DNA of 23,251 nucleotides from an archaeon (GTDB lineage: Archaea > Micrarchaeota > Micrarchaeia > Anstonellales > Bilamarchaeaceae): contig JAGVPF010000029.1 in the NCBI GenBank assembly GCA_020052325.1, forward strand, positions 1-23,251. Direction: 5' to 3'. A model generated the notes under the pieces. That model was not told where the DNA came from. It worked only from the letters and a program-made list of their open reading frames with translations, and made no database searches. The stretch's first letter is position 1, and each line of letters starts with the position of its first letter. Of the stretch, positions 13,492-20,867 are shown piece by piece. The position numbers were made by a program, and so were the translations under genes.

Positions 13492-15141
13492 TTACTCGCC
13501 GCCCATGTCCATGCCGCCAGGCATTCCGCCCGGAGGCCCGCCCCTGGAGCCGCCTCTGGAACTGATGATGTCATCAATCCTGAGGATGAGCCTTGCGGTC
13601 TCGGTCGCGGATGCCATGGCCTGCTTCTTGACTTTCGCCGGTTCGTAGACGCCCAGGGATTTCAGGTCGCCGACCTTGCCCTTCATGACATCCACACCCA
13701 CGGTCTTGCCGTCGGCCTCCTTGTGCTTGTTGCGGAGAGAGACTATCGTGTCGATGACGTCCATGCCGGCATTTTCCGCCAAAGCGCGCGGAATCGACTC
13801 GAGCGCCTCTGCGAAGGCCTGTATTGCCAGCTGCTCCCTGCCGCCAATCTGGACGGCGTATGCGTGGAGCTCCCTGCTGAGTTCCATCTCGACAGAGCCG
13901 CCGCCGATGACGTACTTGCCGTCTTCGAGGGCGCTTGAGACCGCGCCGCGCGCATCTATAACCGCGCGCTCGACCTCGCTTACGACGTGGTCGGTGCCGC
14001 CCCTGACAAACAGGGTGACGGATTTGGGGTCCTTGCACTGCTCGACGAATACCATCGCCTCGCCTGAAATCTTGCGCTCTTCGACAAGGCCGGCATGTCC
14101 CAGCGTCTCGTCTTTGAGGTCCTCAAGGCTCGATGCGATTGCGGCGCCTGTCGCCCGTGAGAGCTTCTCCATGTCGCTCTTCTTCACGCGGCGGACAGCT
14201 ACGATGCCCTTCTTGGAAAGGAAGTGCTGCACGAGGTCGTCGATGCCCTTCTGGCAGAAGACGACGTTCGCCGTCGTTTCGGCAATCTTCTCCACCATGT
14301 CCCTCATCATCTTCTCTTCCTGATGTAAGAACGCCTCCATCTTGGACGGGTCGGTAATCTCGATTTTTGCGTCCGTCTCGGTCTTCTCAATCTCCAATGC
14401 GGTGTCAAGAAGGAGAATCTTGGCGTTCTTCACGCTTTTCGGCATTCCTGAATGCACGATCTCCTTGTCCACAAGGACGCCGCGGATCAGCGAGGTGTCA
14501 AGCACTTCGCCCCCGGCCTTCTTCTCGATTTTTATGAGGTCGAGGTCGACCTTGAACTTGCCCCCCTTCTCTTCCGAGACCTGCATCACCGCATCGGACA
14601 CGATGCTGGCGATTTTCTTCTTCTCGTCGTCGCTGCCGATGCCCTTCGAGCCCATCGCAACATGCGCGATTTTGGTGAGGACATCCCTGTCGGTCGGCTT
14701 GACCGGTTCGGCAATCTTGGCGAGCACTTCTTCGGCCTTCCTTGAAGCGAGCTCGTAGCCCTTTATCACCACGGTCGGGTGGATGCCCTGGTTGAGGAGC
14801 TCGCCCGCACGGTAGAGGAGGTTGCCCGCGATGACGACCGAAGTGGTCGTGCCGTCGCCGACTTCCTTGTCCTGCGTCTTTGCAATCTCAACCATGAGCT
14901 TTGCCGCCGGGTGGTCGACGTTCATCTCCTCGAGGATTGTCGCCCCGTCGTTCGTTATCACGATGTCGCCCAGATCCGAGACAAGCATCTTGTCCATGCC
15001 CTTTGGGCCGAGCGTGGTCTTCACTATGTTGGCCACCGCGTAGCCAATCGCGATGTTGACCCGCATCGCATCCCTCCCTAAAACCCTCTGAGACCCTTCC
15101 GGGAGCACGTAAACCTGCTCGCCGCTTACTTGTTTCGTCAT
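13492..15141 (-). CDS. thsA: Thermosome subunit (group II chaperonin)
   Basis: 549 residues, normal length. Diagnostic segments: [18 protein letters not shown] near the N-terminus, [11 protein letters not shown], the ATP-site motif [14 protein letters not shown] with its Asp, the apical/helical-lid region in the middle, and the equatorial return with [15 protein letters not shown]. The tail ends in Gly-Met-rich repeats ([16 protein letters not shown]) typical of thermosomes. It forms a double-ring chamber that folds proteins with ATP in the cytoplasm; this window shows one subunit gene, so the ring is a homo-oligomer unless other copies exist elsewhere. GAGGTGA (15148-15154) lies 6 nt before the ATG at 15141. 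Confidence 0.97.
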   Translation of the reverse strand: MTKQVSGEQVYVLPEGSQRVLGRDAMRVNIAIGYAVANIVKTTLGPKGMDKMLVSDLGDIVITNDGATILEEMNVDHPAAKLMVEIAKTQDKEVGDGTTTSVVIAGNLLYRAGELLNQGIHPTVVIKGYELASRKAEEVLAKIAEPVKPTDRDVLTKIAHVAMGSKGIGSDDEKKKIASIVSDAVMQVSEEKGGKFKVDLDLIKIEKKAGGEVLDTSLIRGVLVDKEIVHSGMPKSVKNAKILLLDTALEIEKTETDAKIEITDPSKMEAFLHQEEKMMRDMVEKIAETTANVVFCQKGIDDLVQHFLSKKGIVAVRRVKKSDMEKLSRATGAAIASSLEDLKDETLGHAGLVEERKISGEAMVFVEQCKDPKSVTLFVRGGTDHVVSEVERAVIDARGAVSSALEDGKYVIGGGSVEMELSRELHAYAVQIGGREQLAIQAFAEALESIPRALAENAGMDVIDTIVSLRNKHKEADGKTVGVDVMKGKVGDLKSLGVYEPAKVKKQAMASATETARLILRIDDIISSRGGSRGGPPGGMPGGMDMGGE

Positions 15142-15194
15142 ACACCTTCACCTCTAAATAGCTCGAATCCTAGTTCTGGCATTGAACATCTGAT

Positions 15195-15243
15195 TCGATA
15201 TAATTCGTATTGGAGTCATATCTGTAAAAATGTTTAAAAAACT
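15195..15243 (-). promoter_or_regulatory. Thermosome promoter region
   Basis: Two AT-rich candidates on the minus strand: TTTTTTAAACA (~15231-15242) and GAATTATATCGA (~15197-15208). The first would give a leader of ~65 nt, the second ~35 nt. Heat regulation of such genes is common but no operator is recognised with confidence. Confidence 0.4.
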
Positions 15244-15333
15244 AGCGAGACGCCAGAATTTGGGGTTTTTCCGGAGTTTCTGCTGCGGCACCTGGGAGGT
15301 GGGTTTTTATTTACTTATAATTAATGTATCTTT

Positions 15334-15840
15334 ATGTCTATTCAGAAGCAGAAGGCCAATCCGGCTGACGGAAGGCCGGTTTCTATTGACGAATTCTTCG
15401 CTTTTTCCAGGAAAAGGGCCCCTGAATACCTCGAATACAGGTATATCGAGGAAATCGACAGGCGCCCGCTGCGCCCGGGCGAGATGATGAGGCTGATGTC
15501 CCTGATACGCGGGGACGGTTACCGCGGGCAGGACATGGACTCGGTTGAAACGAGGTGCGCCGCGGCTTTCGTGGCCGCAAGAATCGGGCTTGATGAGGCC
15601 GTTCCCGTGCTGCGCGAGGCGCTTTCGCACGATATCCCGGAGCCGCTCGTCAGATATGCGCTCATGTACGCACACGAATGCCTCAGCGGCATGGTTGCAA
15701 GAGGCACCGTGCCGGACAGGGAGCTGCAGCTCAAGAACCTTCTCCGCATGCGCGATTCGGCGATACCGGCCGAGCGCAGGTTCGCGGACATCGTGCTTGA
15801 GAAGGCGGCGATATCGTACGGCACAATCACGAGCTGGTAG
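15334..15840 (+). CDS. HEAT-like alpha-helical repeat protein, function unknown
   Basis: 168 residues. After a polar N-terminus (MSIQKQKANPADGRPVSIDE) the protein is all-helical; ETRCAAAFVAARIGLDEAVP followed by VLREALSHDIPEPLVRYAL looks like a HEAT-type helical pair, and a second pair follows. Such proteins usually act as binding scaffolds. No catalytic motif, signal peptide or membrane helix. An AT-rich box (TTTTTATTTACTTATAA, 15304-15320) lies ~15-30 nt before the ATG at 15334, so the message is probably leaderless. It is divergent from the thermosome gene and followed by a membrane-protein gene with its own AT-rich promoter-like stretch. Confidence 0.7.
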   Translation: MSIQKQKANPADGRPVSIDEFFAFSRKRAPEYLEYRYIEEIDRRPLRPGEMMRLMSLIRGDGYRGQDMDSVETRCAAAFVAARIGLDEAVPVLREALSHDIPEPLVRYALMYAHECLSGMVARGTVPDRELQLKNLLRMRDSAIPAERRFADIVLEKAAISYGTITSW

Positions 15841-15888
15841 ACCCGCGTTTCGCTTCCTTTTATTAATTCTTACGAGGTTGGTTGTACC

Positions 15889-16731
15889 ATGAAGTTCGAG
15901 GTTGCCGGGAGGGAAGTGGATTTCAGACCAGCCCATGTGCTTTTTGTCTTATCCATCATCATTCTGCTCATACTGGTACTGGCGCTGGTATCAGTCCTGG
16001 CAACATTCGCGCTGACCGGGAGCTTCACATCTGAGAGTTTCCTGGGAGCCAATGTGGATGTCTTGGGGGTTTTCTCATTAATTACCGCCCCGGTATTGGC
16101 GTTCCTCCTGCTCCGGTTCTCCGGAATTGCAAAAATGAAAAACGATGGGGCGCTTTGCCGCTCCCTTGCGGCGGGCCGTGCAATTATAAACATCGGGCTT
16201 GCGCTGTTGGCCGTCATAGCCAGCTTTGCGGTTGGATTGTACACGAAGGAGACGCTGCTGTTCTCTGCCCTCGCATTGGCCGGGAACCTGCTATCCGCGT
16301 GTGCCGAAGCAATCATCATGTATCTCTGGCTGCTGTTTTTCCTGGCTCCTGGCAAGGGGAGGGCAATGGAGGCCGCGTCCAAGGCAGGCATTTTCGCCGT
16401 GGTTTATTTCATAATCCAGGGGATTGCGATCGTGTTGCTGAGCAACGCGTCAGACAACTTGGTCGCGGTGGCGCTCGATTATGGCAACATCCGCTTTATC
16501 TTGTTCAACTTCATATTCGCTTTTCCGCTGCTCTACAGCATGAAGGAGAAAGAAGACCCCCAGGCGTACAAGCTATTCGCCGCGCTTATCGTGGGGGCGG
16601 CTTTGATGTACAGTATCAATTCGCTAATGACATTCGGGGGCTGGTCCTGGGTTGTCGGGGTAGTGGAAAGCATAGTCGAGCTATCGATAATATACGCCCT
16701 CTCAAAGAAGGACATCCTTAAAACCTTTTGA
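15889..16731 (+). CDS. Multi-pass membrane protein, unknown function
   Basis: 280 residues with about eight hydrophobic segments (roughly 15-42, 57-77, 96-117, 120-150, 163-185, 197-213, 225-247, 250-272) and few conserved-looking polar residues in them. The first residues (MKFEVAGREVDFRPAH) are cytoplasmic-looking, and the charged loop SMKEKEDPQAYK separates helices six and seven. No transporter or enzyme signature is recognised. ATG at 15889, with GAGGTTGG upstream and TTTTATTAAT at 15857-15867. Its end is 23 bp from the srp54 start, so the two may be co-transcribed or srp54 may use a promoter inside this gene's end (CCTTAAAACC, 16716-16725). Confidence 0.75.
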   Translation: MKFEVAGREVDFRPAHVLFVLSIIILLILVLALVSVLATFALTGSFTSESFLGANVDVLGVFSLITAPVLAFLLLRFSGIAKMKNDGALCRSLAAGRAIINIGLALLAVIASFAVGLYTKETLLFSALALAGNLLSACAEAIIMYLWLLFFLAPGKGRAMEAASKAGIFAVVYFIIQGIAIVLLSNASDNLVAVALDYGNIRFILFNFIFAFPLLYSMKEKEDPQAYKLFAALIVGAALMYSINSLMTFGGWSWVVGVVESIVELSIIYALSKKDILKTF

Positions 16732-16754
16732 GAAGATAGAAATATCGATTTCTC

Positions 16755-18083
16755 ATGGATTTGGGCAAGAAGCTCCGCGAAGCGCTGGCCAAGCTGACCG
16801 GCAAGCCTTATGTGGACGCGGACGATGTGAAAGCGCTCATCAAGGACCTCCAGCGCGTGCTCATTTCCTCGGATGTGAACGTCAAGCTCGTGCTCGCGCT
16901 CTCGAAAAGGATAGAGGAGCGGGCCCTCAAGACCGATAAGCTCGTGGCGCTCTCGCTGAAAGAGCATGTGACTAAAATCGTCTATGAGGAGCTTGTTTCC
17001 CTGATGGGCGCAAGCTACACGCCGCGCCTGGACAGGCACCGCATTCTCATGTGCGGCCTATACGGCAGCGGAAAGACGACGACGTGCGCAAAAATTGCGC
17101 ATTTCTACAAGACAAAGGGGCTTTCGGTAGCCCTGGTTGGCGCTGACACCGACAGGCCGGCGGCGCAGGAGCAGCTCGAGCAGCTTTCCAAGCAGGTCGG
17201 CGCCGCCTTCTACACAATCAGGGGGGAGAAGGACCCCACCAAAATCGCCGCAGATGCGCTGAAGAGGGCGAAGGAGGAGGTCCTTATAGTGGATTCGGCA
17301 GGCAGGAACGGCTTTGACGGTTACCTTGTCGAAGAGCTCCGCGGGATAGCGGGGGTCCTGAAACCGGATGAGAGCTACCTGGTGGTGAGCGCGGATATCG
17401 GCCAGGTCGCAGGCAAGCAGGCCACCGAGTTCAACAGCGCAGTGCCGCTCTCGGGAGTCATAGTCACGAAGATGGATGGTTCCGGAAAGGGAGGCGGCGC
17501 GCTCAGCTCCGTTGCCGCATCAAATTCGAAAATCGCATTCGTCGGGGTCGGGGAGAAGCCCGCGGATTTCGAGACATACAACTCGGAAAAATTCGTCGGC
17601 AGGCTCCTTGGCGTCCCGGATATCGGGGCCTTGATGGAGAAAATCAAGGAAATCCAGAAAGACACGGACATGTCGAAGCTTGAGGGCGAGGAGCTCACAA
17701 TCGAGACGTTCTACGAGCAGCTGAAAGCCGCAAAGAAACTGGGGCCCCTTGGCAACGTCTTCTCCATGCTCGGCGCGGCCGACGTCCCGAAAGAGATGGT
17801 GCAGCAGAGCGAGGATAAGCTCAGGAAGTTCGAATCCATGATAAATTCCATGAGCAAGGCCGAGAAGAAGGAGGCCGCGCTGCTTAAGAACAACCAATCG
17901 CGCATCGCACGGATTGCGCGGGGGAGCGGGTGCACCGAAAAGGAGGTGCGCGAATTCCTCTCGCAGTTCGAGAAAATGGAGAAGATGATGGGCATGTTCA
18001 AGCGGAACCGCGGCTTCCGGAAAAAAATGGAAAAGATGATGAAGGGCGGCATTCCCGGCATGGGAGACATGAAGATGGTCTAA
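16755..18083 (+). CDS. srp54: Signal recognition particle GTPase SRP54
   Basis: 442 residues. N domain 1-~88 (ISSDVNVKLVLALSKRI), G domain ~95-295 with P-loop GLYGSGKTTT (101-110), DTDRPAA (131-137), DSAGR (180-184) and TKMDGSGKGGGALS (238-251), then the Met-rich M domain with KMEKMMGMFKR and a tail MKGGIPGMGDMKMV that binds SRP RNA and signal sequences. It delivers nascent membrane and secreted proteins to the FtsY/SecY site. Three G-motif positions differ from the common forms (GLQGSGKTTT, DTYRPAA, DGTAKGG): Tyr for Gln, Asp for Tyr, and Ser-Gly for Thr-Ala. The following gene starts immediately after the TAA, so they form an operon. Confidence 0.96.
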   Translation: MDLGKKLREALAKLTGKPYVDADDVKALIKDLQRVLISSDVNVKLVLALSKRIEERALKTDKLVALSLKEHVTKIVYEELVSLMGASYTPRLDRHRILMCGLYGSGKTTTCAKIAHFYKTKGLSVALVGADTDRPAAQEQLEQLSKQVGAAFYTIRGEKDPTKIAADALKRAKEEVLIVDSAGRNGFDGYLVEELRGIAGVLKPDESYLVVSADIGQVAGKQATEFNSAVPLSGVIVTKMDGSGKGGGALSSVAASNSKIAFVGVGEKPADFETYNSEKFVGRLLGVPDIGALMEKIKEIQKDTDMSKLEGEELTIETFYEQLKAAKKLGPLGNVFSMLGAADVPKEMVQQSEDKLRKFESMINSMSKAEKKEAALLKNNQSRIARIARGSGCTEKEVREFLSQFEKMEKMMGMFKRNRGFRKKMEKMMKGGIPGMGDMKMV

Positions 18084-18545
18084 ATGGACTTGCACGAAAC
18101 GGTGAAGAGGACGAAGGTGCCTGCCATTGCGATGGCGGCGGTGGCTATCTGCGGAGAGGTCGCCATACTATACAGCGGTATCGCAGGCATCGCGGTTTTC
18201 CTATTACAGATAATCCTGCTCGTCTATGCGGGCAACCTCACCGAGAGGAAGTACTGGGCGGGGGTTGTCCCTGCCGGCGGGGTTGGTGCGCTGGTCGGCA
18301 TCATCGGCGCGCTGTCCGCATCGCTTGCCCATTCGGCAATAATCCTGGCAATCCACACGTTCGCCCCGTGCCCGAGCTGCTTACCATACGGCGCCCTGGA
18401 CGCCCTGAGGGATTTCGCAACAGGCGGGGCATTCGGCGCGTTCTTCTGGGCAATCGTCGGCTTCATCCTGGGAGTGATCGGCGCAATCATCCCCGCCAAG
18501 AAGGAAGGGCTAATCGACATAAACGAACTGCCTTCTGACTGGTGA
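18084..18545 (+). CDS. Small membrane protein co-transcribed with srp54
   Basis: 153 residues, about four membrane helices (~14-30, 33-50, 62-90, 112-137). The segments are rich in Gly and Ala (VVPAGGVGALVGIIGALSAS, GGAFGAFFWAIVGFILGVIG), as in tightly packed membrane proteins; a loop carries a Cys pair (APCPSCLPYG). Not recognised beyond that. The ATG at 18084 follows the srp54 TAA with no gap, indicating one transcript and probably coupled translation. It ends 25 bp before the convergent antiporter-GNAT gene. Any link to protein targeting is only suggested by the pairing. Confidence 0.75.
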   Translation: MDLHETVKRTKVPAIAMAAVAICGEVAILYSGIAGIAVFLLQIILLVYAGNLTERKYWAGVVPAGGVGALVGIIGALSASLAHSAIILAIHTFAPCPSCLPYGALDALRDFATGGAFGAFFWAIVGFILGVIGAIIPAKKEGLIDINELPSDW

Positions 18546-18570
18546 GCGCGGCCGGCATTCTGACACCCGT

Positions 18571-20370
18571 TCAGGATGCGCTTTTTTTCGCCTTGTTCTT
18601 CGGAACCCGGACCTTGGACCCTTTCGGGTCGTATACCATATAAATCTCGTCCAGGTATGTGTCCTCATACTTGCCCCATTCGGGAAGGACGCCGACCTTG
18701 CGGAAGTTCTCCTTCTCGTACAGCCGTACCGCCGCTTCGTTGTTCGAATATACTGAGAGGTAGATGCTGTGCGGCTTGAAAACCCGCTCTGATTCCTCGA
18801 TTAGCATGCGCAGCAGGGACGTGCCTAGATGCGCGCCACGGAAATCCTTCGCCACGTAGAGGCTGAGGCACACATTGTCCCTCTCGCGCCTTTCCATCCG
18901 CTGGGCCACCGCCCGCGCGATGATGCGGCCCTTGAAATCCCCCACCCACATTATCATGTCGCCGCGGTTGATTTTGTCCAGGCTCTCCCGGCCCATCTCG
19001 TTTTCCTCTATCGGGTTCACGTAGCGGTCGAATGATATGAGGGCGCTCTCGCTCACCAGCTCGTTGAGGAACTGCCGGAGCTTCGGGAAATCGTCCCTCG
19101 TGATGGTGCGCAGGACGATTTTGCGCCCGTCGCTCAAATCCAGCTCGCGCTTGAAGAGGAACGAATGCTGGAACAGGCGCTCGTAATACCCGGCCCCCAG
19201 CACGCTGACGAGCGATGAGAGGACTATGGGGATTACCACCACTTCTATGTTGAAGCTTGCGGGCCCGGGGTAGAGCAGGACGAATGTGGCGAGTGTCGCG
19301 CTCAGGATGTCACGGGGAATCATGACCGCCAGGAGGAGGTCGTCGTTGTGCTGCGATACCTTCAGCATGTTCGCAAAAAGCAGGATAAGGCACCTGCATA
19401 AGAGGATTGTGACTATCAGCAACGCCGCAAGGAGCATGTTGCCGGTGTCTGTGAGCAGTTCCGGGCGCACCATCATGCCCAGGTAGACGAAGAAGAACGT
19501 GATGATGAACAGGCTTATTTCGTCCCGGAAACCCTTGGCCGCTTCCCCCATGTCGAAATGGCCGGTGATGCCAAGCAGCCGGAACACGTCCCCGGAATTC
19601 CCTATGACCAGCCCTATGAGTGCAATCGATATGACGCCTATGCCTCCAAGGAGCTCGAAATCCACGAAGAACAGCATGAGGAGGACGGAGAAGGTCAGGA
19701 GATAGCCGAATTTCCTTACCCTGAACCTGAAGAGAAGCCAGAGTATCGCCAGGCCGGCGGCCAGCCCCAATATGAACGAGGTTGAAAATGACGAGATGAC
19801 CAGCTGCATGAGGGGCACCGTCCCGGCTTCCGAGCCGGGGTAGCGCAGGATTGTGAAGGTCATCAGGCTTATCAGTATGGCCGACAGCGTGCCCTCAAGG
19901 TAGAGGATGCCCCGCGCATGGTTGCTCGTGCGCACAAGGGGCAGCATCGAATAGATTGCGAACGAGGAGGGGCCCCCGAATATCGTCGCAAGGAGGAGGG
20001 ATGCGGTCATGTTCCATCCGAATGCGGAATGAAGAAGGGCTGTCAGGACGCTTATGCAGAGCACCAGGTTGGTAATCGCGAAAACCGTGGAGAACGACAG
20101 GCTCTTTAGGATTTGCCCTATCTTGAGCTGCAGGCTGGCCTCGAAAACGAATGACACTATGGCGACCGCGCCCACTAGGGGTGCGAGGCTGCGGAAGCTC
20201 TGGAGGCTGATGTCGAATGCGGAGAAACTGGAGAACGGCCCCATCGGCCCGAGGGCGAACCCGATGGCCAGCAGGATGAGGATTTCCGGAATCCGTGTGC
20301 GCACGAACACCCACCTTGCCCCGAAGCCGATGAGCGCGATGAGCCCTATCAAAAAAAGTATCTCGAACAT
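18571..20370 (-). CDS. CPA-type cation/proton antiporter-like domain fused to a GNAT acetyltransferase
   Basis: 599 residues from the ATG at 20370 (a TTG precedes it). Residues 1-~405 contain 11-13 hydrophobic helices in the pattern of CPA/NhaP-KefB antiporters; FGGPSSFAIYSML (~131-143) and ILYLEGTLSAILISL (~155-169) match the two halves around helix 5, and MIPRDILSATLAT (~350-362) keeps the Arg of a late helix. The usual acidic residue (LESALTD- or LEGESLLND-like) is replaced: the Asp position is Ala (~164). Residues ~410-582 are a GNAT domain: DGRKIVLRTITRDDFPKL, VCLSLYVAKDFRG, motif A FRGAHLGTSLL for acetyl-CoA, and YSNNEAAVRLYEKENFRKVG. A basic tail ends the protein. TATA-like AGATATTAATAA (20392-20403) implies a leaderless message. 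Transport, sensing or acetylation targets are unknown. Confidence 0.85.
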   Translation of the reverse strand: MFEILFLIGLIALIGFGARWVFVRTRIPEILILLAIGFALGPMGPFSSFSAFDISLQSFRSLAPLVGAVAIVSFVFEASLQLKIGQILKSLSFSTVFAITNLVLCISVLTALLHSAFGWNMTASLLLATIFGGPSSFAIYSMLPLVRTSNHARGILYLEGTLSAILISLMTFTILRYPGSEAGTVPLMQLVISSFSTSFILGLAAGLAILWLLFRFRVRKFGYLLTFSVLLMLFFVDFELLGGIGVISIALIGLVIGNSGDVFRLLGITGHFDMGEAAKGFRDEISLFIITFFFVYLGMMVRPELLTDTGNMLLAALLIVTILLCRCLILLFANMLKVSQHNDDLLLAVMIPRDILSATLATFVLLYPGPASFNIEVVVIPIVLSSLVSVLGAGYYERLFQHSFLFKRELDLSDGRKIVLRTITRDDFPKLRQFLNELVSESALISFDRYVNPIEENEMGRESLDKINRGDMIMWVGDFKGRIIARAVAQRMERRERDNVCLSLYVAKDFRGAHLGTSLLRMLIEESERVFKPHSIYLSVYSNNEAAVRLYEKENFRKVGVLPEWGKYEDTYLDEIYMVYDPKGSKVRVPKNKAKKSAS

Positions 20371-20373
20371 CAA

Positions 20374-20500
20374 CCAAAATACGTCGTGAGGTTATTAATA
20401 TCTTTGGAGGATTCGCACCGCCATCTACCATAATGCGCAGCATTTCGTTATGGTTGCACGTGGTTTTATAAAGGACGGAGTCAGACCGGCCGAAGTTTGA
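20374..20500. promoter_or_regulatory. Divergent promoter region with a hairpin between two TATA boxes
   Basis: The minus-strand TATA (20392-20403) serves the antiporter-GNAT gene. A plus-strand TATA-like TTTTATAAAGG (20464-20474) would start a rightward transcript near 20497-20500. Between them ACCATAA (20427-20433) and TTATGGT (20448-20454) form a perfect 7-bp inverted repeat, a possible operator. Confidence 0.4.
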
Positions 20501-20538
20501 TGAAAATTTATCCGAAGCCAAGGCTAAGGAAATTTTCA

Positions 20539-20813
20539 AGTGAGGGGCATAGTCCGCCTTCTGTATTTAGGCAGCATTTGACTAAGCGGCGCGAAAGCGC
20601 CTTGCTCCGTCATCGATATCAGGGACGATCATTGGAACTTCGTTCCAAAGCTCCCGAACTGCTTGCGCAGTTCAGGATGCGTTGCATCCCGCGTCCTTGC
20701 GGACTCTGGGTATCGTTTCTGTTCCGTCCCCTTCCCCTTAAAGGAAGGATATCTCGCGGAGGGCGGAACTTCCTCATTTTTTTGCAAAAAACGTAGGCTG
20801 CCTGCCCCTCACT
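20539..20813 (+). ncRNA. Highly folded ~275-nt region, candidate structured RNA (or fold-back element)
   Basis: The ends pair as AGTGAGGGGCA (20539-20549) with TGCCCCTCACT (20803-20813), continuing after a 20-nt bulge as GGCAGC (20570-20575) with GCTGCC (20797-20802). Inside are consecutive perfect hairpins with tiny loops: GGCGC-GAAA-GCGCC (20588-20601), TTGGAAC/GTTCCAA (20632-20648), GAACTGC/GCAGTTC (20656-20673), GGATGC/GCATCC (20675-20689), GTCC/GGAC (20693-20704), and GTTCCGtCCC/GGGCGGAAC (20721-20769) enclosing CCTTCC/GGAAGG (20730-20748). A TATA-like box at 20464-20474 could drive it. It does not show the conserved blocks of SRP RNA or RNase P RNA. The strand and the RNA nature are inferred; a non-coding mobile fold-back element is the alternative. 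A 98-codon open frame across it looks like a by-product. Confidence 0.5.
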
Positions 20814-20837
20814 CTGGTAGACATTATGCGTTAGAAT

Positions 20838-20847
20838 GATTAAAAGC
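20838..20847 (+). promoter_or_regulatory. TATA-like box of the transglutaminase-like gene
   Basis: GATTAAAAGC about 20-30 nt before the GTG start at 20868 fits a leaderless transcript independent of the folded region upstream. Confidence 0.4.
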
Positions 20848-20867
20848 CTGCGGGATGAAGGGGGAAC

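Noticed and set aside
13676..14323. 215-codon open frame antisense to the thermosome gene
   Set aside because: Ser/Thr-rich shadow translation; the thermosome on the opposite strand is unambiguous.
20500..20796. 98-codon open frame starting with a well-spaced TATA box
   Set aside because: Nearly all of its sequence is made of inverted repeats, the translation is Arg/Leu/Pro-rich and without domains; an RNA or fold-back explanation fits better. The TATA spacing keeps a small doubt open.
20539..20813. SRP RNA or RNase P RNA
   Set aside because: The SRP helix 8 block (GGAAGG-AGC type) and Alu UGUAA, and the RNase P conserved GAGGAAAGUCC and ACAGAA blocks, were looked for and not found.
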